Part shown: in pieces, positions 33,106 through 43,721 of the stretch
How the letters are laid out: each line of letters begins with the position of its first letter
Position numbering within the stretch: the stretch's first letter is position 1
From: Methyloceanibacter caenitepidi
GTDB taxonomy: Bacteria; Pseudomonadota; Alphaproteobacteria; Rhizobiales; Methyloligellaceae
Assembly (NCBI RefSeq): GCF_000828475.1
Contig: NZ_AP014648.1
Location: 1,426,001 to 1,490,000, forward strand
Reading direction: 5' to 3'
Length of the DNA: 64,000 nucleotides
The notes under the pieces: model-generated
Databases searched by the model: none
Seen by the model: the letters and a program-made list of their open reading frames with translations, nothing else
What the model was told of the DNA's origin: nothing
Position numbers and translations under genes: made by a program

Positions 33106-36100
33106 TCATCCAACGTAGCTTTGCAGCGGCGCGACGGTCAGGTTGCCTGCTCGCAAGGCCCGAATGGCCTCAGTAGCGGCAAGCGCGCCGGCGAGCGTTG
33201 TATAGTAAGGAATGTGGTTCAGCAAGGCCGACCGGCGGATCGACATGGAGTCGGCCAGCGCCTTGGCGCCCTCGGTGGTGTTGAAGACGATGTCGATATC
33301 GCCGTTTGTGATGGCGTCGACGATGTGGGGGCGCCCCTCGAGGACCTTATTGACCCGCTCGCAGGCGATCCCGTGCGCGGCAAGATGGCGCTGGGTTCCC
33401 CGCGTGGCCACGATCTGGAACCCCATCTCGATCATGGTCCGCACCGGCGCGAGCAGCTTGTCCTTGTCGAGATCCTTCACGGAGACGAAGACGGTCCCCG
33501 ACAGGGGCAGCTTGGCGCCGCCGCCGAGCTGACTCTTGGCGAAGGCCACGGCGTAGTCGCGGTCGAGCCCCATCACCTCGCCGGTTGAGCGCATCTCCGG
33601 TCCCAGCACCGGGTCCACGCCGGGGAACCGGGCGAAGGGGAATACGGCCTCTTTCACGGCAATATGGTCCAGCACCGCCGGGCTGAGGCCGAACGCACTG
33701 AGCGGTTTACCCGCCATGATCTCGGAGGCGATGCCGGCAATCGGCTTGCCGATGACCTTGGCCACGAACGGCACCGTGCGCGAGGCCCGTGGGTTGACCT
33801 CCAGGATGTAGATGTCGTCGTTCTGAATGGCGAACTGGATGTTCATCAGCCCGACCACGTTCAGCGCCTTGGCCAGCTCCCGGGCTTGCCGCTCGAGCTC
33901 CGCAACGATTGCCCGCTTCAAGGAATGGGGCGGGAGCGAGCACGCGCTGTCTCCGGAGTGCACGCCCGCTTCCTCGATGTGCTCCATGACGCCGCAGATG
34001 AAGACGCCGCGCCCGTCAGCCAGCGCGTCCACGTCTACTTCGATGGCATCGCGCAAATACGAGTCGAGCAGGACGGGGCTCTTGCCGGACACGACGACGG
34101 CCTCGGCGATGTAGCGCTCGAGTTGTGCTTCGTCGTGAACGATCTCCATGGCCCGGCCACCCAGCACATAGGAGGGGCGGATCACCACGGGGAAGCCGAT
34201 CTGCTTGGCGATGGCGACCGCCTCTTCGGCCGAGCGTGCGATCCCGTTGTTCGGCTGCTTCAGGCCGAGCCGTTCGATCAGCGCCTTGAAGCGGTCGCGG
34301 TCTTCGGCGAGATCGATCGCGTCGGGCGACGTGCCGAGGATCGGAATCTGGGCGTCTTCGAGCGCCGCCGCCAGCTTCAGCGGGGTCTGGCCACCGAACT
34401 GGACGATCACGCCTTTTACGGCGCCGTTCGTCTGCTCCTTGCGGATGATCTCGATCACGTCTTCTTCCGTGAGCGGCTCGAAATAGAGCCGGTCCGACGT
34501 GTCGTAGTCCGTCGAGACGGTCTCGGGATTGCAGTTGACCATAATGGTCTCGAAACCGGCCGCCGACAGCGCGAACGCCGCGTGGCAGCAGCAATAATCG
34601 AACTCGATTCCCTGGCCAATCCGGTTCGGGCCACCGCCGAGAATGATGATCTTGTCCTTGGCCGTCGGCCGCGCTTCGCAGGAGTCGCCGCCCGCGAAAC
34701 CCGTCTCGTAGGTCGAGTACATATAGGCCGTGGGCGAGGCGAACTCCGCCGCGCAGGTGTCGATGCGCTTGTAGACCGGGCGCACTTGGAGCGCATGCCG
34801 TGCGCTGCGGACGTCGGCGGGCGTCATGCCCGCGAGCGTGGCGAGCCGGTCATCCGAGAAGCCCATGGCTTTCAGCGCGCGGAACGCGCCTTGCGTTTGC
34901 GGCAGACCGTGTTCGCGGACACGTTCTTCCGTGTCGATGATGTCTTGAAGCTGCCGGATGAACCACGGGTCGATGCGGCAGCTGTCATAGATCTGCTCGT
35001 GATCCACCCCGAGACGCAGCGCTTGGGCCACTTTCAGCAGGCGGTCGGGCGTCGGCGTGCCGAGGGCTTCGCGGATCACGTTCTTGTCGTCGCCTTGCCC
35101 GAGCCCCTCGAAGTGGTACTCGTCCAACCCCGTCAGACCCGTCTCCAATGACCGCAGTGCTTTCTGCAGCGATTCAGGGAACGTCCGTCCGATGGCCATG
35201 GCCTCGCCGACCGACTTCATGGCCGTTGTGAGTGTCGGGGCGGAGCCCTGAAACTTCTCGAACGCGAAACGCGGAATCTTCGTCACCACGTAGTCGATCG
35301 TGGGTTCGAACGAGGCGGGAGTCGCCCCGCCGGTAATGTCGTTTTCGAGTTCGTCCAGCGTGTAGCCGACGGCGAGCTTGGCGGCGACCTTGGCGATCGG
35401 GAAGCCGGTCGCTTTCGACGCCAGCGCCGAGGAGCGCGACACGCGCGGGTTCATCTCGATGACGATCAGCCGTCCGTCGTCCGGGTTCACGGCGAACTGG
35501 ACGTTCGACCCGCCCGTCTCGACGCCGATCTCGCGCAACACCGCGATCGAGGCGTCGCGCATGATCTGGTATTCTTTGTCCGTGAGCGTCAGCGCCGGCG
35601 CGACGGTGATCGAGTCGCCCGTGTGCACGCCCATCGGATCGATATTCTCGATGGAGCAGATGATGATGCAGTTGTCGTCCTTGTCGCGGACGACCTCCAT
35701 CTCGTACTCCTTCCAGCCCAGAACCGATTCTTCGATCAGCACTTCGCAAGTGGGGGAGGCGTCGAGGCCGCGCTCGACGATCTCCAGGAACTCTTCGCGG
35801 TTATAGGCAACGCCGCCGCCGGTGCCGCCGAGCGTGAACGACGGGCGGATGATGGCGGGCAGGCCGACCTCCTGCATGGCCTCCAGGGCTTCGATCAAAC
35901 CCTTTTCGACATAGCGCCGCCGGCGCTCGGATTCTTGCCGGGCCCAGTCCGCTTCGAAAGCGAGCATGGCTTCGGCGCGCGCATCCGGATCCCGGTACTC
36001 GGCCTCGATGCGCGCCACCTCAGCCTTGTAGGTCGCGCGGTCGGCGCGCTTCAGGGAGCCCGCATCGGCGAGGCGCGACTTGGGCGATTCGAGCCCGATC

Positions 36101-36513
36101 TTGTCCATCGCCTTGCGGAAGAGCTCGCGGTCTTCCGCTTTGTCGATGACGTCGGCCTTCGCGCCGATCATCTCGACGCCGTACTTCTCCAGGACGCCGG
36201 CGCTCTCGAGGCTGAGTGCGGTGTTGAGCGCCGTCTGGCCGCCCATGGTCGGCAACAGCGCATCGGGCCGTTCGCGCTCGATGATCCGCGCCACGAATTC
36301 GGGTGTGATCGGCTCGATATAAGTGGCGTCGGCCAGGTCCGGATCCGTCATGATCGTGGCCGGGTTCGAATTGACCAGGATGATCCGGTAGCCCTCGTCC
36401 TTCAGCGCCTTGCAGGCTTGGGTGCCCGAATAGTCGAACTCGCAGGCTTGGCCGATGACGATCGGACCGGCGCCGATGATCAGAATGGACTTTATGTCTT
36501 CGCGTTTGGGCAT
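33106..36513 (-). CDS. carB: Carbamoyl phosphate synthase large subunit
   Basis: A 1135-residue enzyme making carbamoyl phosphate for arginine and pyrimidines from bicarbonate, ammonia and ATP. Two ATP-grasp halves are visible: the first with [21 protein letters not shown], and the second starting near residue 580 with [20 protein letters not shown], each given here in its leading motif. A C-terminal MGS-like allosteric domain follows. The length slightly exceeds the usual 1070-1100. It starts 13 bases after carA ends and is cotranscribed with it. Confidence 0.97.
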   Translation of the reverse strand: MPKREDIKSILIIGAGPIVIGQACEFDYSGTQACKALKDEGYRIILVNSNPATIMTDPDLADATYIEPITPEFVARIIERERPDALLPTMGGQTALNTALSLESAGVLEKYGVEMIGAKADVIDKAEDRELFRKAMDKIGLESPKSRLADAGSLKRADRATYKAEVARIEAEYRDPDARAEAMLAFEADWARQESERRRRYVEKGLIEALEAMQEVGLPAIIRPSFTLGGTGGGVAYNREEFLEIVERGLDASPTCEVLIEESVLGWKEYEMEVVRDKDDNCIIICSIENIDPMGVHTGDSITVAPALTLTDKEYQIMRDASIAVLREIGVETGGSNVQFAVNPDDGRLIVIEMNPRVSRSSALASKATGFPIAKVAAKLAVGYTLDELENDITGGATPASFEPTIDYVVTKIPRFAFEKFQGSAPTLTTAMKSVGEAMAIGRTFPESLQKALRSLETGLTGLDEYHFEGLGQGDDKNVIREALGTPTPDRLLKVAQALRLGVDHEQIYDSCRIDPWFIRQLQDIIDTEERVREHGLPQTQGAFRALKAMGFSDDRLATLAGMTPADVRSARHALQVRPVYKRIDTCAAEFASPTAYMYSTYETGFAGGDSCEARPTAKDKIIILGGGPNRIGQGIEFDYCCCHAAFALSAAGFETIMVNCNPETVSTDYDTSDRLYFEPLTEEDVIEIIRKEQTNGAVKGVIVQFGGQTPLKLAAALEDAQIPILGTSPDAIDLAEDRDRFKALIERLGLKQPNNGIARSAEEAVAIAKQIGFPVVIRPSYVLGGRAMEIVHDEAQLERYIAEAVVVSGKSPVLLDSYLRDAIEVDVDALADGRGVFICGVMEHIEEAGVHSGDSACSLPPHSLKRAIVAELERQARELAKALNVVGLMNIQFAIQNDDIYILEVNPRASRTVPFVAKVIGKPIAGIASEIMAGKPLSAFGLSPAVLDHIAVKEAVFPFARFPGVDPVLGPEMRSTGEVMGLDRDYAVAFAKSQLGGGAKLPLSGTVFVSVKDLDKDKLLAPVRTMIEMGFQIVATRGTQRHLAAHGIACERVNKVLEGRPHIVDAITNGDIDIVFNTTEGAKALADSMSIRRSALLNHIPYYTTLAGALAATEAIRALRAGNLTVAPLQSYVG

Positions 36514-36526
36514 CGTTCGGGCCGGG

Positions 36527-37774
36527 CTATGAACTCTTCCGCGCGGCCATCAGCTCGACGAAGCGCGTGAAGAGGTAATGACTGTCTTGGGGGCCGGGCG
36601 AGGCCTCCGGATGGTACTGCACCGAGAACACGGGCTTGTCCTTGACCTTCAGCCCGGCGTTCGAGCCGTCGAACAAAGACGTATGCGTCTCGGCGACCGT
36701 GTCGGGCAGGCTTTCCCGCGTCACCGCGAAGCCGTGGTTCATCGAGGTGATCTCGACCTTGTGGGTCTCGAAATCCTTCACGGGGTGATTGGCGCCGTGG
36801 TGCCCCTGATGCATCTTGGCGGTCTCGGCCCCCAGCGCCCGGCCCAGCATTTGATGGCCAAGGCAGATGCCGAAGGTCGGGACGCCGCTGTCGATGATCT
36901 TCTCCAACTCGGGCACGGCGTATTCGCCGGTCGCCGCCGGATCGCCCGGGCCGTTCGAGACGAAAACGCCGTCGGGCCCGCGTGCCAGAATGGCCTCGGC
37001 GCTCGTGTCGGCCGGGACCACCGTGATCTTGCAGCCGACCTTAGCCAGCTCGCGCAGGATGTTGCGCTTGAGCCCGAAGTCGATGGCGACCACATGGAAG
37101 CGCGGGTGTTCCTGCCGGCCGTAGCCCTCTCCCCAGCGCCAGGATGTCTCGTCCCAGGTGTAGCTCTGTCCGCAGGTGACGTCCTTGGCGAGATCGAGGC
37201 CCACCATGCCGGACCAGGCAGCGGCCTCCCGTTTCAGCGCGTCGATGTCGAAGACGCCATCCGGGGAATGCGCGATCACCGCGTTCTGCATGCCGTTCTC
37301 GCGGATCAGCGCCGTCAGCGCCCGTGTGTCGACGCCGGTGATGGCGATGATGCCGCGCGCCTTGAGCCAGGAGTCCAGATCCTGCGCGGCGCGCCAATTG
37401 GACGGCGCAGTAATCGAGGTGCGCAGGACGCAGCCCTTCACGCCCGATGAAGCAGCGAGATTCGAGGTTTCGATGTCTTCGGTATTCGCGCCCACATTGC
37501 CGATATGGGGGAAGGTGAAGGTGATGATCTGCCCGGCATAGGAGGGATCGGTGAGGATTTCCTGGTAGCCGGTCATAGCCGTGTTGAAACAGACTTCTCC
37601 CACGGCGCTGCCGGTCGCGCCCGCGCCGCGTCCTTCGATCACGGTCCCGTTCGCCAGAACGAGCAGGGCCGTAGGCGCTTCGTCGGCCCAGGGCTGCGTA
37701 CGAAGCTGCGTCCTTGCCGGCGTGGCATGCGTCGGCGCAGCCTCTGAGGGCGCTGTGTCGTGCTCGTCAGTCAT
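36527..37774 (-). CDS. carA: Carbamoyl phosphate synthase small subunit
   Basis: A 415-residue glutamine amidotransferase subunit. The N-terminal CPSase domain begins [17 protein letters not shown], and the class I amidotransferase domain holds the nucleophile in [10 protein letters not shown] and the late His-Glu pair ([10 protein letters not shown]). A 30-residue N-terminal extension precedes the conserved core. The ATG at 37774 is preferred over an upstream in-frame start at 37828. A plausible sigma-70 promoter, TTGACC-N17-TAAAGA, lies on the - strand at 37905-37933. It feeds ammonia to CarB, which follows. Confidence 0.95.
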   Translation of the reverse strand: MTDEHDTAPSEAAPTHATPARTQLRTQPWADEAPTALLVLANGTVIEGRGAGATGSAVGEVCFNTAMTGYQEILTDPSYAGQIITFTFPHIGNVGANTEDIETSNLAASSGVKGCVLRTSITAPSNWRAAQDLDSWLKARGIIAITGVDTRALTALIRENGMQNAVIAHSPDGVFDIDALKREAAAWSGMVGLDLAKDVTCGQSYTWDETSWRWGEGYGRQEHPRFHVVAIDFGLKRNILRELAKVGCKITVVPADTSAEAILARGPDGVFVSNGPGDPAATGEYAVPELEKIIDSGVPTFGICLGHQMLGRALGAETAKMHQGHHGANHPVKDFETHKVEITSMNHGFAVTRESLPDTVAETHTSLFDGSNAGLKVKDKPVFSVQYHPEASPGPQDSHYLFTRFVELMAARKSS

Positions 37775-38056
37775 CCGCGAATATCTATGTTCGGCCGGTG
37801 TCGGTGGTCGCCAAAACGACAGCTGCAAACGGTGGGGCGTTGCGCTCTGGTGAGTCAGGCGTGAGAACCACGATTTTTAAGGAGCGCGCGTCCTTAAGAT
37901 GCGTTCTTTACGTCAGCTTTGTGATGGGGTCAATGCCGGGGTGTAAAATTTTTCTTGTGAAAACAATGCCTTAGATACGCAAATTCGCTTGCGTGTCCGG
38001 GCGCCGTCGATTAGGTTGGAAACTTCCTTCCAAAAGCAGCCCAACAATAGAGACAG

Positions 38057-38506
38057 ATGCGCGAGACCATCACCGCCGCACTGAAAGACGCGACCAAAGC
38101 GCGTGACGCGCGCCGCGTCTCCACGCTTCGCCTTGTCAGCGCCGCCATCAAGGATCGCGACATCGCGGCCCGGACCGCCGGGGCCGGGCAGGCGACGGAC
38201 GCCGAATTGCTGGAACTCTTCGCCAAGATGATCAAGCAACGCGAGGAGTCACAGAAGATCTATGCCGAGGCCGGGCGTACCGAGCTTGCCGACCAGGAAG
38301 GCGCCGAGGCCGACATCATTCGCGAGTTCCTGCCGAAACAATTGTCCGACGCGGACATGGCCAAGGCCATCGACGACGCGATCGCCGAGACCGGCGCCAG
38401 CGGCATGCGCGACATGGGCAAGGTCATGGGCGTGCTCAAAGACCGCTATGCGGGACAGATGGATTTCGGCAAGGCCAGCGGCGCGGTGAAGGCGAAGCTC
38501 GGCTAG
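38057..38506 (+). CDS. GatB/YqeY-domain protein
   Basis: A 149-residue YqeY protein, related to the tRNA-binding tail of the GatB amidotransferase subunit. The N-terminal helical domain contains ARRVSTLRLVSAAIKDRDIA and the C-terminal part runs GMRDMGKVMGVLKDRYAGQMDF in the usual way. Its role is not settled, though it is conserved and often lies between carA and dnaG in alphaproteobacteria. Here it diverges from carA, as expected, but dnaG comes only after 5.8 kb of other genes. Confidence 0.93.
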   Translation: MRETITAALKDATKARDARRVSTLRLVSAAIKDRDIAARTAGAGQATDAELLELFAKMIKQREESQKIYAEAGRTELADQEGAEADIIREFLPKQLSDADMAKAIDDAIAETGASGMRDMGKVMGVLKDRYAGQMDFGKASGAVKAKLG

Positions 38507-38983
38507 ACCGTCGATTTCCCTCAACGGCGACTGTTTCAAGCACGCGACCGCATTGCGGCGCATGACCGCACCGATGGCGCGCTCTGTGTCGTGACGTCGC
38601 GCATCTGCATCAGCGTCATCGTCAGTACTCTGATCGGCCATTGTGCAGGTGCACAAAAATGCGCGCCGACCACACAATGCAAACGCCTCTTGGCCACACT
38701 GAAACCGCATTGCGTTAACGCTTCCGTCACACCTGCGCGAAGCCGAAACGAATAGCTCATCTCGATCGGGTTTCCTGATCGAGTCATAGAAAAATGCCTG
38801 TTAAATCAGCAGGTTTTTCAATCCGAAAAGCTGATCGAGTCATCGGGAAAGTCGTGCGGCAGCCGGCCACGCGGCAGTATGTCATTGCGCTGCACCATAG
38901 ACATGACGCGATGCAACAATATCTATGAGTGCAACGGGGCGCGGAATCAGTTCGCGTCCGAATTTGAGATTGGAGGCCTACCG
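38507..38983. other. Intergenic region with repeated GATCGAGTCAT elements
   Basis: No gene is supported. The sequence CTGATCGAGTCAT occurs twice as a direct repeat (38775-38787 and 38831-38843, 56 bases apart). CTCGATC at 38761-38767 forms an inverted repeat with GATCGAG of the first copy. The downstream gene starts about 140 bases later, so these may be operator sites. Confidence 0.5.
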
Positions 38984-39379
38984 ATGTTGAAGAACATCCT
39001 TCCTATTGCAGCCGCTGGTGCACTGTCGCTGTTTGCGGCCACCGGCTTTGCTAGCGCCGACGACTCGCGTGTGACGAATCTTGGTCCTGTTGGACCATAT
39101 CAGCCGATTCTCGCCAATGTCGGTGACTCGCGTCTTCTTGCTTACTACGAGCCCCAAGGGGGCAATTGTGCGGTGAGCGCTGTCATGTCAACGGCGGCGG
39201 CCGACGGTGCTGTCGACGCCAAGCGCGTGCGTGTGTCGCTGCACCCGGGTGAGCTCTTTCACCTCGATGGCGTGAGGAACGAGCGTGTGGTTTTTGCCTG
39301 CGCGCCCGATGCCAAGGCAATGACCATCCTCAACAAGGGTGAGGTCCTGACCCGGCAGGCTAGCAACGTCGTTTACTAA
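38984..39379 (+). CDS. Small exported protein of unknown function
   Basis: A 131-residue protein with a clear signal peptide (cut after GFASA, about residue 24) and a mature beta-rich part of about 105 residues with two cysteines (NCAVSAV and FACAPD) that could pair. I do not recognise the family. The ATG at 38984 has a TGGAGG site and fits the signal peptide; the open frame begins at 38879. A strong terminator follows at 39424. Another small exported gene lies immediately downstream. Confidence 0.72.
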   Translation: MLKNILPIAAAGALSLFAATGFASADDSRVTNLGPVGPYQPILANVGDSRLLAYYEPQGGNCAVSAVMSTAAADGAVDAKRVRVSLHPGELFHLDGVRNERVVFACAPDAKAMTILNKGEVLTRQASNVVY

Positions 39380-39423
39380 GCGTCTTTGACGCGAGCCCTT
39401 GCTGCTGCGAGCGGGCATCAAAG

Positions 39424-39458
39424 CCGGGCGGAACGTCGGTTCCGCCCGGTTTTATTTT
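39424..39458 (+). terminator. Strong rho-independent terminator
   Basis: An 11-bp perfect stem (39424-39434 / 39439-39449), a GTCG loop, and TTTTATTTTG after it. It ends the small exported gene at 38984. Confidence 0.93.
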
Positions 39459-39549
39459 GTCAGTTTCATTGCGCTACTTTCCCTTGTAGGCCGCCTTCAA
39501 GCAGGGCAGCATGCGCGCGGTTTTCACTGCAGAACAAAGGGACAATCTG

Positions 39550-39951
39550 ATGAAACTTTTCAAGTTTGCGGCTGTGGTGCCGTTCGCGGCTCTAGCGCTC
39601 GCGTCTGTGCCCGCCCACGCGACGCCGAAATATGCGTGCGCCGTGCACGAGGTCTTCGAGTGCACCGCCGTTTCGGGTTGCAAGCGCATCACACACGAGA
39701 CGGCCGGCATCCCTCCCATGCTGACGCTCAGCGTCAAAGAGAAGAACCTCTTCTCGGGCCTCTTTGGTGGCGGCGCTCTCTTGGAGCAGGGCGATGTCTA
39801 TGACGACGAGAAGGTGCTGATCATGCGCGGGCGCAAGGGTCTTCAGACCTGGTCGGCCGTCGTCGAAAAGCCGTCCGGCAATATGTCCGGAACGATCGCG
39901 CAGGCCGGCCGCGCCTTCACGCAGTTCGGGACCTGCGTCGAAGCCAAATAA
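39550..39951 (+). CDS. Small exported protein of unknown function
   Basis: A 133-residue protein with a signal peptide ending AHA-TP (about residue 22) and a mature region with four cysteines (YACAVHEVFEC, SGCKR and FGTC). The pattern suggests one or two disulfides. I do not recognise it. The ATG at 39550 follows AAAGGGA. It has its own terminator at 40004. The two neighbouring small exported genes are not obviously related to each other by sequence. Confidence 0.72.
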   Translation: MKLFKFAAVVPFAALALASVPAHATPKYACAVHEVFECTAVSGCKRITHETAGIPPMLTLSVKEKNLFSGLFGGGALLEQGDVYDDEKVLIMRGRKGLQTWSAVVEKPSGNMSGTIAQAGRAFTQFGTCVEAK

Positions 39952-40003
39952 GCTTGGCGCGATCCGAATAGAACATGCGCGCCGCCGACGCGGCGTGCGG
40001 AAC

Positions 40004-40041
40004 GAGGCCGGGGAACGATTGCTTTCCCGGCCTCTTTCTTT
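40004..40041 (+). terminator. Terminator of the 39550 gene
   Basis: GAGGCCGGG (40004-40012) pairs with CCCGGCCTC (40026-40034), then TTTCTTT. It lies between convergent genes. Confidence 0.85.
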
Positions 40042-40051
40042 GCCATGCCGT

Positions 40052-40360
40052 CTAAGGCTCGTCGCGATCTGGATTGTGTCGCGCGGCTTTCCGTTCGCGC
40101 CGCTTCATCAGATAGAGCAGCGCGAAGACCCCGATCGCAAGGAGCAAGAGGCCACCGGCCCATGCCAGGGGCGTGCCGTAAGCATAGATGAGTCCGATGC
40201 CGATCGCGGGCGTGATGCTCGAGGCGACAACGTCCGGCAGATCGATATCGAGCATCCACCAGACGACGAGGGCGATCACGGCGAGGATTGCCAGCAATAC
40301 GACCAGAGCAACGACCATCATCCCTTGTCCCCGAATCGTCGCAGCAAGGCGATTGTACAC
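40052..40360 (-). CDS. Small three-helix membrane protein
   Basis: A protein of 102 residues (or 89 from Met14) with three hydrophobic segments: MVVALVVLLAILAVIALVVW, a middle segment around SSITPAIGIGLIYAYG, and LAWAGGLLLLAIGVFALLYL. A basic, charged tail follows. Nothing else is recognisable. It lies between the small exported genes and the D-Ala-D-Ala peptidase, on the peptidase's strand, 54 bases downstream of it, so the two may be cotranscribed. Confidence 0.6.
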   Translation of the reverse strand: MYNRLAATIRGQGMMVVALVVLLAILAVIALVVWWMLDIDLPDVVASSITPAIGIGLIYAYGTPLAWAGGLLLLAIGVFALLYLMKRRERKAARHNPDRDEP

Positions 40361-40414
40361 GTTCCAACCGTGGCTGAGGCGCGCATTGCTGCAGCCGCGG
40401 CCGCGCGGCGAAGG

Positions 40415-41608
40415 CTAGAGCCCTTGCTCGATGGCCTTGAGCACAGAATAGCGCAGCCGGCCGCCGCCCCTGAGGGCGATGACGAAACGCACGCGTCCAT
40501 GATTGGCCGTGTCGGCGTAGCCGGCCAGAGTCCGGATCCCGGACATGGTGCCGGTCTTGTTCGTGCCGCCGTCGCGGCCTTGCATCAGTTCGGCGTAGGT
40601 CACGAATAGGTCAAGCACCTTGGCGAGCCCCTGTGCCGTGAAGCGGTTGCCGCGGCTGAGGCCGGAGCCTTCCTCCATATAAATGTCGTCCTGCAAACCA
40701 TGCTGAGCCAACATCTCGTTCGCCACTTTGAGAGATTTTTCCAGGCTTACGGGACCGCCATAGCGCGCTGCGCCAATCTCCAAGAAAACTTGGTTGGCGA
40801 TGTAGTTGTTGGAGCCGATCAGTAGCAAGTTGATGATGGCCGCGAGAGTTCGCGATTGCAGGTGCACGTAAACGGGTTGGAGGCCCGGAGGCACCGGCCC
40901 GATCGTGATCTTACCGTCCACCTTGCCGCCTGCCTGCTCGATAAACGCTTCGAGCAGTTCGCCCGCATAGAGCAGGCTGAGTTCGGGATCCTTCGCAAGG
41001 CTGATGCGGCCTCGGCCCTTGGGACCCCGCGCTTTGAACTGGCTGATGGCGAGCGGTGTAATCGGTGTCTGCTTCTCGCCGGAAACGACGGAGCTGCCGC
41101 GGCGCACGGCGTTGATCGTGTTGAAATTCACCGCCAATGCCGAGTTCAGCGCGTTGTACGAGCGGCTGTTGTTCTCAATACCGGGGATATCGACCTTCTC
41201 GGGATAGTAGCTTGGATCCAGCACCATGCCTGTAATCGGCTCGGGTCCGATCGCCGCTACGAGTTCCGGCGCCAGCAGTGCCAGCTCTTCGGAGACCAGC
41301 ATCGGGTCACCGCCGCCCCGTACGTAGAGCACGCGATTCTCGTCGAGATAGAAATGCGTCTTGAAGCGATAATCCGGGCCCAAGACCTCCATCGCGAGCC
41401 ACGCCGTCACGACTTTCGCGACGGAAGCCGGGACGAACGCCTTGTCGGCGTTCTGCTTGATGAGTTCGGTGCCTTGTTCGTCGATCACGTAGACGATGCC
41501 GTTGGGCGCCAGCGCTCGAACGCGCTCTTTCGCGCCTGCGAATGCAAGCGTAACAAGTCCTTGGGCGGGCACGAGAAAAAGGGCAAGGATCAGCAGACGG
41601 GACCACAT
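40415..41608 (-). CDS. D-alanyl-D-alanine carboxypeptidase/endopeptidase (PBP4 type, S13)
   Basis: A 397-residue periplasmic serine peptidase acting on peptidoglycan crosslinks. The signal peptide (1-24) is followed by the three penicillin-binding motifs: S-V-A-K in PASVAKV (the nucleophile), S-N-N in IGSNNY, and K-T-G in NKTGTMSG. It is shorter than E. coli PBP4 (about 480), so the extra inserted domain is reduced. The order and spacing of the motifs fit family S13 rather than the PBP5 type. It is the first gene of a - strand pair with a small membrane protein. Confidence 0.88.
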   Translation of the reverse strand: MWSRLLILALFLVPAQGLVTLAFAGAKERVRALAPNGIVYVIDEQGTELIKQNADKAFVPASVAKVVTAWLAMEVLGPDYRFKTHFYLDENRVLYVRGGGDPMLVSEELALLAPELVAAIGPEPITGMVLDPSYYPEKVDIPGIENNSRSYNALNSALAVNFNTINAVRRGSSVVSGEKQTPITPLAISQFKARGPKGRGRISLAKDPELSLLYAGELLEAFIEQAGGKVDGKITIGPVPPGLQPVYVHLQSRTLAAIINLLLIGSNNYIANQVFLEIGAARYGGPVSLEKSLKVANEMLAQHGLQDDIYMEEGSGLSRGNRFTAQGLAKVLDLFVTYAELMQGRDGGTNKTGTMSGIRTLAGYADTANHGRVRFVIALRGGGRLRYSVLKAIEQGL

Positions 41609-41701
41609 GACAGCTCTCTTTTACAGGCCGACCGGACGAAATGGCTACAGCGATCTTGGCTCGAGACAGCGGCGGTTGCATGTCCGCCTGCGCCGGCGCT
41701 A

Positions 41702-42721
41702 TCAATCAGCGGCTTTACGTGGCGGCAGCGACAGTCGCGCGAGCGCAGCATGGCGAACGCTTGCCAGCCAAAGCGTACCCTCGGACTGCGCCACGGCGGT
41801 CACGAACGAGAAGCGGCGGTGCCGCATGCGGATATTGTAGACGAGCCGTCCGTCGAGACCGTAGGCCTGCACCCACACGATCCGCTTCGGGCGGGGCAGC
41901 AGCGCGCGCGGCACTTTCAATGCGAGCCTCCGCAAGGCCGGATGCCGTGGCAGCAGGAAGTCCAGCAGAGCGACGCGCGGCGCCGGCAGCGCCACCCACA
42001 ACAGTCCCGTGTTCGACAGGCTGATATTGTCTGGGAAGCCGGGCAGCCCGGTGACGAAATCGCTCCATGTCCCGGCGCGCTGGCCCTTCAGCCAAAAGCG
42101 GCGGATCCGGTAGCCGAGTGTTTCGGCAACGTAGAGGCACGACTCGTCCGGGGCGAGCGCAAGCCCATTCGCGAAGGCAAGGTTCCGGCTGAGCGCGGTG
42201 ACGTCACCATTGGGCCGTACACAGATCAATTTTCCCGACGTCGCGTGCGCGATGGCGTCGGCTTGATAGTCGTCCCACGTGGCCGTTTCGGAGGATGTGG
42301 TCAGGTAGATGGTCCCACCCTCGGACCGGACAGCGTTGCTGCAGAAGCGCAAAGGCGCGCCTTCGATCTCGTCCAGCACGGCCGCGACGCGCCCAGTCGA
42401 CGGATCGAGGAGGAGCAAGCCCTTGTCCTGGTCGCACACGAGCAACGTTCCGTCCGTGCAGGCCTCGAGACCCAGGGGCCGCCCGCCGGTATTGCCGAGA
42501 ACAGTCGTGCCGTGGGGCGTCAGGCGCACCACGTCGCCATTGCCGAGACCCGTGATCGCCGATCCGCCGTCCTCGACCAGGACGTCCTCGCCGCCGGAGC
42601 CGGGGAGGTCGTGCAGCGACAGCGGCGCCGCAATCGCGTCGTCGCGGGACCCCTTGTCCGGGGATGTGGGCGGCGGCCGCCAGCGCACCGGCCTGTGCAA
42701 AGCCGACTGTCTCGAAGCCAT
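41702..42721 (-). CDS. SMP-30/gluconolactonase-like beta-propeller protein
   Basis: A 339-residue protein with the repeats of a six-bladed propeller, of the SMP-30 / strictosidine-synthase-like type. Motifs include GRPLGLEACTDGTLLVCD, FANGLALAPDESCLYVAETLGYRIRRF given as two adjoining pieces, GFPDNISLSNTGLLWVAL and a late SFVTAVAQSEGTLWLAS. The DN pair in FPDNIS could bind calcium as in lactonases. Substrate is unknown. No signal peptide is evident. The long frame continues upstream to 43669 but that part shadows the DUF2189 gene, so I set the start at the ATG at 42721. Confidence 0.75.
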   Translation of the reverse strand: MASRQSALHRPVRWRPPPTSPDKGSRDDAIAAPLSLHDLPGSGGEDVLVEDGGSAITGLGNGDVVRLTPHGTTVLGNTGGRPLGLEACTDGTLLVCDQDKGLLLLDPSTGRVAAVLDEIEGAPLRFCSNAVRSEGGTIYLTTSSETATWDDYQADAIAHATSGKLICVRPNGDVTALSRNLAFANGLALAPDESCLYVAETLGYRIRRFWLKGQRAGTWSDFVTGLPGFPDNISLSNTGLLWVALPAPRVALLDFLLPRHPALRRLALKVPRALLPRPKRIVWVQAYGLDGRLVYNIRMRHRRFSFVTAVAQSEGTLWLASVRHAALARLSLPPRKAAD

Positions 42722-42789
42722 GCTTTGCGATGCCACGTTCCGCAGGGTGAGGGAAGGCCGCAGTTGAGGGCGGCGGATGGCCTCGTGGC

Positions 42790-43563
42790 TTACTCCTGCA
42801 GAGGCCCGGGCACCAGGTCGCGGTAAGCACGCCAGCTGGCAAGACCGAGCCAGGGAAAGACCACGATCAGCGCGATGAAGCCGGTCGCGGCGCTCGCCAA
42901 GGTCAGCACGCCGAGGATCGCGGCCCACAACAGCATCGGCCAGAAATTCTCGGCCACGGCCCTGACGCTGGTCGCGATCGCGGTGAAGACACCCGTGTTG
43001 CGGTCCAGGAGCATCGGCGCGGCCACGACCACCCCGCAATAGGTGAGAAAGGCGATCAGGCCGCCGGCCAGCGTGCCGGTGACGAGCATCGTGTTCCCGT
43101 CCGAGGTGGTGAGAGCGAAGGTGACGAAGTCGTCCACCGTCCGGTGCAGCTGATAGGTCGACAGGCCGTAGACGATCTGGGCGATGCGCCCCCAGAGCAG
43201 GTAGATCAGCAACAGAAACAGGCCGAGATAGGCGAGATCGCCGCGGAGGGCATCGCGGACAAAAAGCATCTCCCCAAGCGTCGGCTTCTCGCCGCGCTCT
43301 ATGCTGCGCCCCGCCTGATACAGCCCCATGGCGATCATGGGCGCGACGAACACGAAGCCGCAGGTCAAGGCCAAGGCCCAGAACTCCGCGTCGGAGGCGA
43401 TCAGCGCGAAGGCGATCCCAAAACTCACGATCGCAAGGAGAAGGCCATAGGTCAGGCACGGCACTGGCGCCTTCCAAAGGTCGCGCCAGCCGCCGGCGAG
43501 CCACCGAAACGGCGCCTTCCAGTCGACAATGGCGATATCGGGCAGTCCACCAGATGTATCCAA
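42790..43563 (-). CDS. DUF2189-type integral membrane protein
   Basis: A protein of 257 residues with about six membrane helices, beginning near PFRWLAGGWRDLWKAPVPCLTYG and ending LIVVFPWLGLASWRAYRDLV. This layout matches DUF2189 proteins, whose function is unknown. The start is uncertain: a TTG at 43563 has a very strong GGGGGGAG site 7 bases upstream, whereas the ATG at 43671 (36 residues longer) has none that I can see. It lies directly upstream of the SMP-30-like gene on the same strand with a 68-base gap. Confidence 0.75.
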   Translation of the reverse strand: MDTSGGLPDIAIVDWKAPFRWLAGGWRDLWKAPVPCLTYGLLLAIVSFGIAFALIASDAEFWALALTCGFVFVAPMIAMGLYQAGRSIERGEKPTLGEMLFVRDALRGDLAYLGLFLLLIYLLWGRIAQIVYGLSTYQLHRTVDDFVTFALTTSDGNTMLVTGTLAGGLIAFLTYCGVVVAAPMLLDRNTGVFTAIATSVRAVAENFWPMLLWAAILGVLTLASAATGFIALIVVFPWLGLASWRAYRDLVPGPLQE

Positions 43564-43721
43564 AGTTCGCTCCCCCCAAAGTCGCCCCGTGGCGGTCAAC
43601 GGCGCTGTGGCCTTCGCAGACAGGGCAGTCACATGCTCGCGAAATGGGGCGTACGCGTCCTTGCGGCACATCAAGCCCAATCGGGTCCTTAGGGGCTCAA
43701 ACGGGGCCGCGCAAGCCGGAT

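Noticed and set aside
33664..36570. Long + frames opposite carB
   Set aside because: Shadows of carB, with no ribosome site and no family resemblance.
42722..43669. N-terminal extension of the SMP-30-like frame to 655 codons
   Set aside because: This part runs in another frame of the DUF2189 membrane protein gene; the propeller domain starts only at 42721.
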